Positions 35,929-44,359 of a stretch of 64,000 bases of DNA are shown piece after piece. The notes beneath the pieces are model-generated. The model ran no database searches. It was not told where the DNA came from and worked only from the letters and a program-made list of their open reading frames with translations. Position numbers and translations under genes: made by a program. The DNA is taken from positions 496,001-560,000 of the forward strand of contig NZ_JAIWOY010000001.1 in assembly GCF_020216525.1 (NCBI RefSeq). The letters run 5' to 3'. The stretch is from Nocardioides nematodiphilus. GTDB taxonomy: Bacteria > Actinomycetota > Actinomycetes > Propionibacteriales > Nocardioidaceae. Positions within the stretch are counted from its first letter, which is position 1; each line of letters starts with the position of its first letter.

Positions 35929-37413
35929 ATGGGCAAGCGACCGAGCGCGACCGAGCTGATCGACCTCGTCCTCGACGAGGGGTCCTGGGAGTCGTGGGAC
36001 GCACCGCCGTCCTACGGCGAGATCTCGGAGGCCTATCAGGCGGATCTGGTGGCGGCGCGGGAGAAATCGGGTGTCGACGAGGCGGTGATCACCGGCGCCG
36101 GCGCGATGCACGGACGCCGGGTCGCGGTCGTGGCCTCGGAGTTCCGCTTCCTGGCCGGCTCGATCGGGCGCGCGACCGCGGAGCGGTTGATCTCCGCGAT
36201 CCAGCGCGCGACCGCTGAGGGCCTCCCGCTGCTCGCCGCACCCGCGTCCGGCGGCACCCGGATGCAGGAGGGCACGCCCGCCTTCGTCCAGATGGTGCGG
36301 ATCGGCGAGGCCGTGGCCGCGCACCGCGCCGCCGGGCTCCCCTACCTCGTCTACCTGCGCCACCCCACCACGGGCGGCGTGATGGCCTCGTGGGGATCGC
36401 TCGGCCACGTCACCGTCGCCGAGCCCGGCGCGCTGCTGGGGTTCCTCGGCCCGAAGGTCTACGAGGTGCTGCAGGGCCGGGCGTTCCCCGAGGGGATCCA
36501 GCAGGCGGAGAACCTCTACGCGCACGGGATCATCGACGGCGTGGTGCCGCCCGAGGAGATCGCGGCGCTGCTCGACCGGGCACTGACGATCCTGACCGCC
36601 CGGCCCGCTCCCGCTGCTCGTCCGGCGAGCGCCGGCGAGCGCACCGAGACCCCTGTCGCGTCCCCCGACACGTGGGACGCGATCACCCGCTCCCGCCGCC
36701 CGGACCGCCCCGGCGTACGGGCGCTGCTGAAGCTGGCCGCCACCGACGTCGTACCGCTGAACGGCACCGGGCAGGGCGAGCGTGACCCGGGCGTGATGAC
36801 CGCGCTGGCGCGGTTCGGCGACGCGCCGTGCCTGGTGCTGGCGCAGGACCGCCGCGAGCAGGCGGTGCAGCCGTTCGGTCCGGAGGGTCTGCGCGAGGCG
36901 CAGCGCGGGCTGCGGCTCGCGGCCGAGCTGCGGCTGCCGGTGCTGACCGTGATCGACACGCGCGGCGCGGCGCTGTCGCCCGAGGCCGAGAACGGCGGCC
37001 TGGCCGGCGAGATCGCGCGCTGCCTGGCGGCACTGGTGACCGTGAAGGCGCCGACGCTGTGCCTGATGCTCGGTGAGGGCAACGGTGGCGGAGCGCTGGC
37101 CTTCCTGCCGGCCGACCGCGTGGTCGCCGCACAGCACGCCTGGCTCTCGCCGCTGCCGCCCGAGGGCGCCTCCGCGATCGTGTACGGCGACGGGTCGCAC
37201 GCGGCCGAGATGGCGGCCAAGCAGCGCGTGCTCGCCAGCGAGCTGGCCGAGCTGGGCGTGGTGGACCGGATCGTCGCGGAGATGCCGGACGCGGCCGACG
37301 AGCCGCTGGACTTCTGCCGCCGGGTCGGCGCCGTGCTCCAGGAGGAGCTGACCGCGCTGCTCGCGGCCGGTCCGGGGACCCCGGAGACGCGAGCGGCCCG
37401 CTACAGCTTCTGA
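35929..37413 (+). CDS. Fused acyl-CoA carboxylase carboxyltransferase
   Basis: A 494-residue carboxyltransferase joining beta-type (residues about 1-225) and alpha-type (about 265-494) halves with no zinc finger. Beta-half features are ASGGTRMQEGTPAFVQM and HPTTGGVMASWGSLGH; alpha-half features are VIDTRGAALSPEAE and GEGNGGGALAFLPADRV. Length and layout resemble M. tuberculosis AccD3 (495 aa), whose role is unclear. It needs a biotinylated carboxylase subunit, which is not in this window. The palindrome at 35905-35920 suggests acyl-CoA-linked control. Confidence 0.88.
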   Translation: MGKRPSATELIDLVLDEGSWESWDAPPSYGEISEAYQADLVAAREKSGVDEAVITGAGAMHGRRVAVVASEFRFLAGSIGRATAERLISAIQRATAEGLPLLAAPASGGTRMQEGTPAFVQMVRIGEAVAAHRAAGLPYLVYLRHPTTGGVMASWGSLGHVTVAEPGALLGFLGPKVYEVLQGRAFPEGIQQAENLYAHGIIDGVVPPEEIAALLDRALTILTARPAPAARPASAGERTETPVASPDTWDAITRSRRPDRPGVRALLKLAATDVVPLNGTGQGERDPGVMTALARFGDAPCLVLAQDRREQAVQPFGPEGLREAQRGLRLAAELRLPVLTVIDTRGAALSPEAENGGLAGEIARCLAALVTVKAPTLCLMLGEGNGGGALAFLPADRVVAAQHAWLSPLPPEGASAIVYGDGSHAAEMAAKQRVLASELAELGVVDRIVAEMPDAADEPLDFCRRVGAVLQEELTALLAAGPGTPETRAARYSF

Positions 37414-37414
37414 C

Positions 37415-38650
37415 TCAGCCGAGCTGCGCGGCGACGTCAGCGAGGAAGGCCGATCCGGCCGCGCCGTCGATGTGACGGTGGTCGAAGCTGAGGCTCAGCG
37501 TGCAGACGTCGCGGATCGCGAGCCGGTCCTCACCGTCCACCGAGACCACCCAGGGCCGCTTGTCGATGGCACCGAAGCACAGGATCGCGGACTCACCCGG
37601 GTTGATGATCGGGGTGCCGCCCTCCATCCCGAGCGGGCCGATGTTGCTGATCGTGAAGGTGCCGCCCTGCTGCTCGGCCGGCTGGGTGCGACCCTCGCGC
37701 GCCACCCCGATCAGGTCGGCGATCGCGCGCCCGAGATCGGGGGTGCCCATCAGGTCGGCGTCCTTGATGTTGGGCACGATGAGACCGCGCGGGGTCGCCG
37801 CCGCGATGCCGAGATTGACGTAGTGCCGCAGCACCACCTCCTGGGCGTCCTCGTCCCACAGCGCGTTGAGCAGGGGATGACGGCGCAGTGCCTCGACGCA
37901 CGCCTGGGCGAGGACCAGCAGCGGGCTGACCTTGACGCCGTCGTACGCCCGATCCTGCTTGAGCTCCTCGACGCGGCGCATCGTGGCGGTGACGTCGACC
38001 GTCGTCCACACCGTGACGTGCGGGACGGTGAAGGCGCTCGCCGCCATCGCCTGGCCCATCATCTTGCGCACGCCCTTGATCGGCTCGCGGGTCGTCCGTC
38101 CGGTGAAGACCGGCGCCGGGACGTCGTACGCCCTGCGCCTGTCCGCGGTGGGCGCCGTATGACGTCCCGCGAGGTCGGCGGTGGTGATCACGCCGTCCGT
38201 GCGGGCGGGAGTCACGTCGGCCAGATCGATGCCCTGCTCGCGGGCCGCCGCGCGGGCGGTCGGCTTGGCCAGGAACCGCGGACGGCGGGCGACCGCGGCC
38301 GTCCTCGGGCCGGAGCCGACCAGGGTGAGCGGCTGCTCCTCCTCGACGACGACGGCTCCCGCGGACTCGGCGGGCTTCTCCGCCGACGCGTCCGGATCTT
38401 CTCCCGATCCGGCGGTGTCACCGACCCGGATGATGGGGGTGCCGACGTCGACGGTCTCGCCCTCCTGCACCAGCAGCGCCTGCACGTAGCCGGCGAAGGG
38501 TGACGGCAGCTCGACGACGGACTTGGCGGTCTCGATGTCGCACACGACGTCGTTGACCTTGATCTGGTCCCCGACCTTGACGTGCCAGCTGACGAGCTCG
38601 GCCTCGGTCAGGCCCTCACCGACGTCGGGCAGCTTGAACTCGTTCACCAT
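37415..38650 (-). CDS. bkdC: 2-oxoacid dehydrogenase E2 (dihydrolipoamide acyltransferase)
   Basis: A 411-residue E2 core. A single lipoyl domain carries the lipoylated Lys43 (DIETAKSVVELP). A peripheral-subunit-binding domain spans about 125-165 (ARAAAREQGIDLADVTP), and the catalytic domain ends with DHRHIDGAAG, where His391 is the acyl-transfer base. One lipoyl domain and neighbouring E1 genes match the actinobacterial branched-chain 2-oxoacid dehydrogenase (BkdABC) rather than the AceE-type pyruvate complex. Last gene of the operon, 34 bp after E1 beta. E3 is not in the window. Confidence 0.93.
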   Translation of the reverse strand: MVNEFKLPDVGEGLTEAELVSWHVKVGDQIKVNDVVCDIETAKSVVELPSPFAGYVQALLVQEGETVDVGTPIIRVGDTAGSGEDPDASAEKPAESAGAVVVEEEQPLTLVGSGPRTAAVARRPRFLAKPTARAAAREQGIDLADVTPARTDGVITTADLAGRHTAPTADRRRAYDVPAPVFTGRTTREPIKGVRKMMGQAMAASAFTVPHVTVWTTVDVTATMRRVEELKQDRAYDGVKVSPLLVLAQACVEALRRHPLLNALWDEDAQEVVLRHYVNLGIAAATPRGLIVPNIKDADLMGTPDLGRAIADLIGVAREGRTQPAEQQGGTFTISNIGPLGMEGGTPIINPGESAILCFGAIDKRPWVVSVDGEDRLAIRDVCTLSLSFDHRHIDGAAGSAFLADVAAQLG

Positions 38651-38684
38651 CTGACTCGCTCCCTCGCTCGCTCGTCTCCGTCGG

Positions 38685-39656
38685 TCACCACGCGAGACTC
38701 CGATCGACCGCGTCGAGCAGCTTGTCGAGGTCGGGCAGGAAGTGCTCCTCGGCCCGGGCCGGCGGGTAGGGGGTGTCGAAGCCGCCGACGCGCAGCACCG
38801 GAGCCTCGAGGGAGTGGAAGCACTCCTCGGTGATCCGGGCAGCCACCTCGGCGCCGACCCCGAAGGAGACGTGGGCCTCGTGCATCACGATCGCGCGCCC
38901 CGTCCTCCGTACCGACGCGAACACCGGCGCGAGGTCGAGCGGCGAGAGCGTGCGCAGGTCGATCACCTCGAGCGACCGGCCCTCGCTCTCCGCGGCCGCC
39001 GCGGCCGCGAGCGCCGTCTTCACCGTCGGGCCGTAGGCGAGCACGGTGACGTCCTCACCGGCGCGGGCGACGCGCGAGGCCCACAGCGGCATCGGCGGCA
39101 CGGCGAGGTCGAGCTCGGCCTTGTCGGAGTAGTAGAGCCGCTTCGGCTCGAGGAAGACGACCGGGTCCGGCGAGGCGATCGCCTGCTGGATCATCCAATA
39201 GGCGTCGACCGGGTTCGAGCAGGCCACCACCTTGAGCCCCGGCGTATGGCAGAACTGCGCCTCCGGCGACTCGCTGTGGTGCTCCACGGCGCCGATGCCA
39301 CCGGCGAACGGGATCCGGATGACCATCGGCATCGACACCTTGCCGCTGGTGCGGAAGTGCATCTTCGCGACCTGGTTCACGATCTGGTCGTACGCCGGGT
39401 AGACGAACCCGTCGAACTGGATCTCGACCACGGGGCGGTAGCCGCGCAGCGCGAGGCCGACCGCGGAGCCGACGATGCCCGACTCCGCGAGCGGCGTGTC
39501 CATGACACGCTCCTCGCCGAAGTCCTTCTGCAGACCGTCGGTGATCCGGAAGACACCGCCGAGGCGGCCGATGTCCTCACCCATCAAGACGACCTTCGGG
39601 TCGTTCTCCATCGCCTTGCGCAGGCCGGCGTTGAGCGCCTTCGCGAGCGTGATCAT
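38685..39656 (-). CDS. bkdB: 2-oxoacid dehydrogenase E1 beta subunit
   Basis: A 323-residue transketolase-like beta subunit. It shows GEDIGRLGGVFRITDGL (residues about 27-43), the TPLAESGIVG motif containing the conserved glutamate that activates thiamine diphosphate, and a C-terminal transketolase domain (DLRTLSPLD). Its ATG overlaps the E1 alpha stop by 4 bp. With E1 alpha it decarboxylates branched-chain 2-oxoacids and passes the acyl group to the E2 lipoyl domain. Confidence 0.94.
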   Translation of the reverse strand: MITLAKALNAGLRKAMENDPKVVLMGEDIGRLGGVFRITDGLQKDFGEERVMDTPLAESGIVGSAVGLALRGYRPVVEIQFDGFVYPAYDQIVNQVAKMHFRTSGKVSMPMVIRIPFAGGIGAVEHHSESPEAQFCHTPGLKVVACSNPVDAYWMIQQAIASPDPVVFLEPKRLYYSDKAELDLAVPPMPLWASRVARAGEDVTVLAYGPTVKTALAAAAAAESEGRSLEVIDLRTLSPLDLAPVFASVRRTGRAIVMHEAHVSFGVGAEVAARITEECFHSLEAPVLRVGGFDTPYPPARAEEHFLPDLDKLLDAVDRSLAW

Positions 39657-40759
39657 GACGCGGCCCCCTCGAACGTCGCGAGGTAGGCGTCGAACGCATC
39701 ACGCTGCGCGGCCAGCTCCTCGCTGATCTCGGCGTTGACCCGGTCGAAGAGCTGGTGCGCGGTCGGCTCGGCCATCGCCCTCACCCCGGCGCGCAGCCGC
39801 TCGCCCAGGGCGTCGCCCTCGGCGTCGAGGTCGTCGAAGAAGGCCTGGTCGGCGAGGTCGTCGGTCCGCAGGTAGGCCTCCGCCCGGGCCAGGGGATCGC
39901 GCTGCCGCCATTGCTCGAGCTCGTCGTCCAGCCGGTAGCGGGTCGGGTCGTCGGTGGTGGTGTGCGCGCCCATCCGGTACGTGTACGCCTCGATCAGCGT
40001 CGGGCCCCCGCCGTCGCGGGCCCGCTGGAGCGCGGCCTCGGTGACCGCCCGTACGGCCAGCACGTCGTTGCCGTCGACCTGGACGCCGGGGAAGCCGAAG
40101 CCCTCGGCGCGCCGGTAGAGCGGGATCCGCGACTGCCGCTCGAGCGGCTCGGAGATGGCCCACTGGTTGTTCTGGCAGAAGAAGACGACCGGCGCCTGGT
40201 AGGAGGCGGCGAAGACGAAGGCCTCGTTGACGTCACCCTGCGAGGTGGCGCCGTCGCCGAAGTGCGCGACCACGGCGGTGTCGCGGTCGGGGTCGCCGGT
40301 GCCGATGGCGTGGTCTCGCTGGACGCCGAGGGCGTAGCCGACGGCATGCAGCGCCTGCGCGCCGATCACCAGCGTGTAGAGCTGGAAGCCGGTCTCGAGC
40401 GGGTCCCAGGAGCCGTAGTCGATGCCCCGGAAGAGCGAGAGCACCTGGAGCGGGTCGATGCCGCGACACCACGCTACGCCGTGCTCGCGGTAGGTCGGGA
40501 AGACGTAGTCCTGGGGGCGCAGCGAACGACCGGCGCCCACCTGCGCGGCCTCCTGACCGGCCAGTGGCGCCCAGAGGCCGAGCTCGCCGTGGCGCTGCAA
40601 GGCGGTCGCCTCGAGATCGAAGCGCCGTACCAGTGCCATGTCGCGGTAGAGGGACCTGATCTCCTCAGGGCCTCCGCGGAAGTCGTAGTCCGGATGCTCG
40701 AGGCGCTCGCCGGTGGGAGTGAGCAACTGCACGAACCCGGCCTGATCCAACCCAGCCAT
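39653..40759 (-). CDS. bkdA: 2-oxoacid dehydrogenase E1 alpha subunit
   Basis: A 368-residue thiamine-diphosphate enzyme subunit. The cofactor motif is FGDGATSQGDVNEAF with the paired QNNQWAIS, and the regulatory-type loop YRMGAHTTTDDPTRYR is present. I chose ATG 40759 because AAGGAGCAC lies directly upstream; the further in-frame start at 40828 has no ribosome site. First gene of the bkd operon. A TACYSGSSRGTA-type site lies 135 bp upstream (40894-40909). Confidence 0.94.
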   Translation of the reverse strand: MAGLDQAGFVQLLTPTGERLEHPDYDFRGGPEEIRSLYRDMALVRRFDLEATALQRHGELGLWAPLAGQEAAQVGAGRSLRPQDYVFPTYREHGVAWCRGIDPLQVLSLFRGIDYGSWDPLETGFQLYTLVIGAQALHAVGYALGVQRDHAIGTGDPDRDTAVVAHFGDGATSQGDVNEAFVFAASYQAPVVFFCQNNQWAISEPLERQSRIPLYRRAEGFGFPGVQVDGNDVLAVRAVTEAALQRARDGGGPTLIEAYTYRMGAHTTTDDPTRYRLDDELEQWRQRDPLARAEAYLRTDDLADQAFFDDLDAEGDALGERLRAGVRAMAEPTAHQLFDRVNAEISEELAAQRDAFDAYLATFEGAAS

Positions 40760-40893
40760 CCTGTGCTCCTTCGTCCTGCGGCTCGCACGGGATCGCCGCG
40801 CTGCCGTCGCCGAGGGATCTCCGTCCACCGCCGCAGGGGTGGCGCGCCTGTGGTCCAGGTCACCCGCTGCTGTCCAAAGTAGCGCGCCGGAAA

Positions 40894-40909
40894 GTTACTC
40901 GCGAGTGGG
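40894..40909. promoter_or_regulatory. TACYSGSSRGTA-like palindrome upstream of bkd operon
   Basis: GTTACTCGCGAGTGGG contains a perfect 10-bp palindrome ACTCGCGAGT; the core TACTCGCGAGTG differs from the shared motif only at its last base. It lies between the divergent bkdA and GH43-like genes and could serve either. Confidence 0.5.
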
Positions 40910-40958
40910 CTCGGCGTGCCGATAGGACCGCGACACATATCGGTTCTGGAGCAACACG

Positions 40959-41975
40959 TTGAAGCAGCGGTTCACGGCGAGCATCGCCACCCTCATCCTG
41001 GTCCTCGGTGCACTCGCCGCCACCGTCGGCGCCGGCCCGGCCGACGCCCGCCGGCACAGCCCCCGCCCGATCACCGAGCACACCATCGCGGACCCGTCCG
41101 TCGTGCCGTACGCGTCCGGCTTCCTGGCGATCAGCACCGGCGTCGGCGCCCCCGGTGCGGTCGCCTCCAGCGTCTCGGGACAGTGGCACCGCACCGGTCC
41201 GCTGCTGCGTCACCTCCCGCCCTGGGCGAAGAACCATGTGGTCTGGGCGGCTGACGCGGCCCACGAGGGCCGACGCTGGGTGATGTACTACTCAGCCCCT
41301 GTCCGCGGCCTGGGACACGACGCCCGCTGCATCGGGGTCGCGGTCTCCAGCAACCCCGCTCGGGGCTTCGACGCGCGCGGCCGCCGGCCGCTGGTCTGCC
41401 CGTACGGCGCCCACGCCCGGGCCGACGACCGGCTCCCCGGCCGCGCCCGCTCGCTCCCGCACCGCGGCGTGATCGACCCGTCCTACTTCCGCAGCGGCAG
41501 GCACAGCTACCTGCTCTACCGGACCCAGGGGACGCCCGCCACGATCCGGATCGTGCGGCTGCGCCACCACGGCCTGCGGGCCACGCGGCACAGCCACCAG
41601 ATCCTGCGCACCCGCCACGTCACCGAGAACCCGGTCCTGGTCAGGCGCCACCACCGATACGTCCTCTTCGCCTCCCAGGGCTTCTACGGCAGCTGCGCGT
41701 ACCGGACCTCGTGGCGCGCCTCCCGCTCGCTGCGCCACTTCCCGAGCCGCGGTCATCAGCTGCTCTCCCGCCGCCGCACCCGGATCTGCGGCCCGGGCGG
41801 TCTCGACGTCGCCGGGCGGACCGTCTTCTTCCACGGCTGGCTCTGCGGCGACCGCGGACGCCACTGCCGCCACAGTCGCGACTACACCCATCGGGCGGCC
41901 GCCCACCGCAGGATGTACGCGGGTCGGCTGCAGTGGCACCACGGCCGGCCGCACGTGCAGGTGCTGCGCGGCTGA
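40959..41975 (+). CDS. Secreted GH43-like beta-propeller protein
   Basis: A 338-residue exported protein (signal about 5-30) and clear paralogue of the product at 23110-24609. The same triad is visible: Asp45 (ADPSVV), Asp173 (VIDPSYF) and Glu223 (TENPVL), with shared WAAD, YSAPVRG, DARCIG, LLYRTQG and CGPGGLDV blocks. It is unusually rich in His and Arg and lacks the Ala/Ser/Thr insertion of its paralogue. The TTG start at 40959 has GGAG 7 bases upstream. Substrate unknown; likely a glycan-active enzyme acting outside the cell. Confidence 0.85.
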   Translation: MKQRFTASIATLILVLGALAATVGAGPADARRHSPRPITEHTIADPSVVPYASGFLAISTGVGAPGAVASSVSGQWHRTGPLLRHLPPWAKNHVVWAADAAHEGRRWVMYYSAPVRGLGHDARCIGVAVSSNPARGFDARGRRPLVCPYGAHARADDRLPGRARSLPHRGVIDPSYFRSGRHSYLLYRTQGTPATIRIVRLRHHGLRATRHSHQILRTRHVTENPVLVRRHHRYVLFASQGFYGSCAYRTSWRASRSLRHFPSRGHQLLSRRRTRICGPGGLDVAGRTVFFHGWLCGDRGRHCRHSRDYTHRAAAHRRMYAGRLQWHHGRPHVQVLRG

Positions 41976-41986
41976 TCACTCCCTGA

Positions 41987-42706
41987 TCACCTGCCGATCA
42001 GCGTCCGCCAGGCGGTCGGGATCGGCACGTCCCGCGCCGGGAGGTCCGGATCCACGTCACGGGTGACCTGCCCGGGCGGCGGTGCCGTCCAGGATGCCTG
42101 CGCCGGACGCGTGGCGAGCCGGACGTACGGCGCCGGGGCGTCGAGCACCAGCTCGGCGCAGACCAGGGCCGCGAGCGGCTGCAGGGTGGCGCTCGCCCAG
42201 TGCGAACGCACCCAGGTATCGCCGGCCAGGGTCCCCTGCTCGGGCAGGAGCATCAGCCACTGCGGCGGCACCCGTACGGCCTGGGCGACCGGCGGCAGGC
42301 CGGCGGTCGTGAGGAGCGCTTCGCCCGCGCTCCCGCGTGGCACCCGGTAGCGCGCGGCATGCTGACCGCCGTCCATCGCGACCAGCCACGCGTCGACGCC
42401 GTCGGCACTCACCACGGCGCCCGTGCCCGAGGCGGTGACGACCGCCCGCGCCGGCCTCGCCGCCACCGCGAGGCCGGCCCTGTCGGCGGTGCAGGCGCTC
42501 GCCGTCATCGGGGGCCCGGGTGTGAGCAGCGCCCTGATCCCGTATCCCGCGACGAGAAGGACTCCGAGGACGACGCTCGCCACCGCCGCGCCGCCGCGCG
42601 CCCGGTGGGTCTCGCCGGGGACGGCGACCAGGGCGTCGACGAGTCGCCGGCGCTCGTACGCGTCGGCCTCGGCCTGCTCGGCCCGGGTGAGTCCCGTGGT
42701 GATCAC
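41987..42706 (-). CDS. Short EccB-like type VII secretion protein
   Basis: A 239-residue protein with a cytoplasmic N-terminus (YERRRLVDALV), one membrane helix (about 40-60, VASVVLGVLLVAGYGIRALL) and an extracytoplasmic domain. The order and spacing match the N-terminus of EccB, but EccB is usually about 480-500 residues, so about half of the external core is absent. It ends without obvious frameshift. Placement beside eccD-, WXG100- and eccC-type genes supports the call; the family assignment by eye is moderate. A dedicated short EccB variant is the likeliest reading. Confidence 0.65.
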   Translation of the reverse strand: MITTGLTRAEQAEADAYERRRLVDALVAVPGETHRARGGAAVASVVLGVLLVAGYGIRALLTPGPPMTASACTADRAGLAVAARPARAVVTASGTGAVVSADGVDAWLVAMDGGQHAARYRVPRGSAGEALLTTAGLPPVAQAVRVPPQWLMLLPEQGTLAGDTWVRSHWASATLQPLAALVCAELVLDAPAPYVRLATRPAQASWTAPPPGQVTRDVDPDLPARDVPIPTAWRTLIGR

Positions 42707-42709
42707 GGC

Positions 42710-43528
42710 TCACACCGGGAGCCGGTCGAGGAGCCCGCCGGCCAGGACGAAGAGCGGCACCAGCGCGGCCAGCAGGATCGCCTCGCCGAGATCGAGCAGC
42801 CGCTCGCCACGGCCGCTGTGGGGCCGGACGGCGCCCACCAGCACCGCCAGGCAGGCGGTGGCCGCGAGGCAGGTCCCCGACCGGCCGAGGGTGGCGACGA
42901 AGGGCGCCGCGCCCACCAGGATGACGCCGGCGGCGATGGTCAGCGCGGTCAGGATCGCGTACGCGCGGCGGGCCTCGGCGGCCCCCGCACCCGCCGACGC
43001 ACCACCTGGCGCACCGCTCAGCGCGAGCGCGAGTCGCGGGAACAGTCCGCGGCCGAGCACCACGCCGACCAGCAGCGATGCCAGCGACACCGCGACCCCG
43101 TGACCTGGCATCGGGAGGCCGCGCCCGAGGACGATGCCGAGCAGGGTCCCGCCCGCCACCGCCGCACCGGCGTGGGCGAGGGCCACGGCGCGACCCGCAT
43201 GCTCGCGCGCGACGGAGTCGGCGAGTGCCTCGACCGGGTCGTCGTACCGTCGCGGCGCGGGCGGCGCGACACCGGTGGTGAGCGTGAGGATGCTCCCGTC
43301 GGCCACACCCTGGCCCTGCAGACCGGTCTCCGGGGCGAGACGCCGCCCGTCGAGCCGCGTCAGCGCGTAGCCGCGGTGCGCCGTCGTGGCGTCGAGCAGC
43401 CCGACGTCGCGGGCGAGGTCGCCGATGAGCTCCGCGACCGGCACCGCGCCGGGCACGGCGAGATCGACCCGCCGTTCGCCCGCGGCGACGGTGATCCGCA
43501 CGAGCCCGGCGGGGAACAGGTCAGCCAC
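42710..43528 (-). CDS. Short EccD-like type VII secretion membrane protein
   Basis: A 272-residue protein from GTG 43528, overlapping the WXG100 stop by 8 bp; an ATG at 43555 is an alternative. Residues about 1-85 form a ubiquitin-like (YukD) domain (LVRITVAAGERRVDLAVPG, GYALTRLDGRRLAPETGL). About five to six hydrophobic helices follow, against 11 in typical EccD (450-500 aa). It would build the membrane channel with EccB and EccC. The gene stops 4 bp before the EccB-like gene starts. Confidence 0.75.
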   Translation of the reverse strand: MADLFPAGLVRITVAAGERRVDLAVPGAVPVAELIGDLARDVGLLDATTAHRGYALTRLDGRRLAPETGLQGQGVADGSILTLTTGVAPPAPRRYDDPVEALADSVAREHAGRAVALAHAGAAVAGGTLLGIVLGRGLPMPGHGVAVSLASLLVGVVLGRGLFPRLALALSGAPGGASAGAGAAEARRAYAILTALTIAAGVILVGAAPFVATLGRSGTCLAATACLAVLVGAVRPHSGRGERLLDLGEAILLAALVPLFVLAGGLLDRLPV

Positions 43529-43829
43529 CGAAGTAGCCCGCGGCCTTCCGGTCACCGGCGGCGTAGTTCTCCCGCGAGGTCAGCACCCCTTGCCGGGCGT
43601 CGGCGATGATCTGCTGCATCTGGGCGATCTGAGCGGTCCATTCCGCGTGGGCGACGTCGAACGCGTCGCGCGATCGGCCCTCCCAGCCGGCCCCGAAGAT
43701 CCGGCGCAGCGTCGCGCTCAGCTCGTCGAGGCGGCTCTGCAGGGCCGCGTTGGCGGTGCCGAGGTCCGCGGCCATCTGGCCGAGATCGGCTCCGGCGACG
43801 CGGATGGTCCCGTCCGCGTGGTCAGCCAT
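43521..43829 (-). CDS. WXG100-family protein (EsxA-like)
   Basis: A 102-residue helical hairpin protein. The turn motif is Trp49-Glu-Gly51 (GAGWEGRSRDAFD), and a C-terminal YAAGD near residue 91 fits the YxxxD/E secretion signal of type VII substrates. It lies 30 bp downstream of a second WXG100 gene, and the pair would form a heterodimer exported by the EccC machine encoded divergently. Confidence 0.92.
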   Translation of the reverse strand: MADHADGTIRVAGADLGQMAADLGTANAALQSRLDELSATLRRIFGAGWEGRSRDAFDVAHAEWTAQIAQMQQIIADARQGVLTSRENYAAGDRKAAGYFGG

Positions 43830-43859
43830 GTCGTCGTCTCCTTCTCACGTACGCGCTCG

Positions 43860-44180
43860 TCAGCCGAGCCGGTCGGCGATCGCGCGGTAGGCGCTGGACT
43901 CGGTCTCGTCGATCCGGGTCGTGGTCGTCCGGGTCGCGCCGATCGCCTCGCTGAAGCCGGTGAGGATCGTGACGATCTGCTGCTCGCGCTGCTGCCAGCT
44001 CTGGTGGAAGCCGAAGAACGCACCGGCACCCGCCCCCTGCCACGTCGCCGCCATCGGCTCCACCTGGGCCGCGAGTCGCCGTGCGATCGCGTCGAGATCG
44101 CTCTTCGCCGCCGCCACCTCGCGCGCAGCCTGCTCCAGGACGCCCGCGCCCTGATCGATGACACCTGCGGGACCGGTCAT
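43860..44180 (-). CDS. WXG100-family protein (EsxB-like)
   Basis: A 106-residue helical protein with WXG motif Trp47-Gln-Gly49 (ATWQGAGAGAFFGFHQSW). ATG 44180 has a strong AGGAGGGG ribosome site; an upstream in-frame start at 44249 lacks one. It is the first gene of the minus-strand operon (two esx, eccD-like, eccB-like). Residues after the second helix (IDETESSAYRAIADRLG) could hold the export signal. Confidence 0.9.
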   Translation of the reverse strand: MTGPAGVIDQGAGVLEQAAREVAAAKSDLDAIARRLAAQVEPMAATWQGAGAGAFFGFHQSWQQREQQIVTILTGFSEAIGATRTTTTRIDETESSAYRAIADRLG

Positions 44181-44289
44181 GGCCCCTCCTCTCCTGACGG
44201 CTTGGCCGTCGGTCGACACCGGATCCCGAATCGCCCGGACCTCCTTCACCTTCCCGGCACCCGTCGCCGGAAACGCGGGCCGGATCGTC

Positions 44290-44312
44290 TGTGGATAACC
44301 CGCTGTGGATAA
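44290..44312. other. Two perfect DnaA-box sequences between divergent esx and eccC genes
   Basis: TGTGGATAA (reverse of TTATCCACA) occurs at 44290-44298 and 44304-44312, 14 bp apart, in the 179-bp region that must also hold both divergent promoters. A third perfect copy is at 53708-53716. They may be DnaA binding sites with a regulatory role, or chance copies. Confidence 0.5.
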
Positions 44313-44359
44313 CTCGGCGGCCCGGTTTCGGGCCGCCGAGGGGCGGGAAGGGCACGCTC

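Noticed and set aside
38651..38684. Short CTCGCTC repeats between bkdB and bkdC as a regulatory array
   Set aside because: The stretch is only 34 bp and looks like simple low-complexity linker sequence within an operon.
41987..43528. EccB- and EccD-like genes as frameshifted pseudogenes
   Set aside because: Both frames are intact, end at clean stops within a few bases of the next gene, and keep normal codon bias; no remnant of the missing halves is seen next to them.
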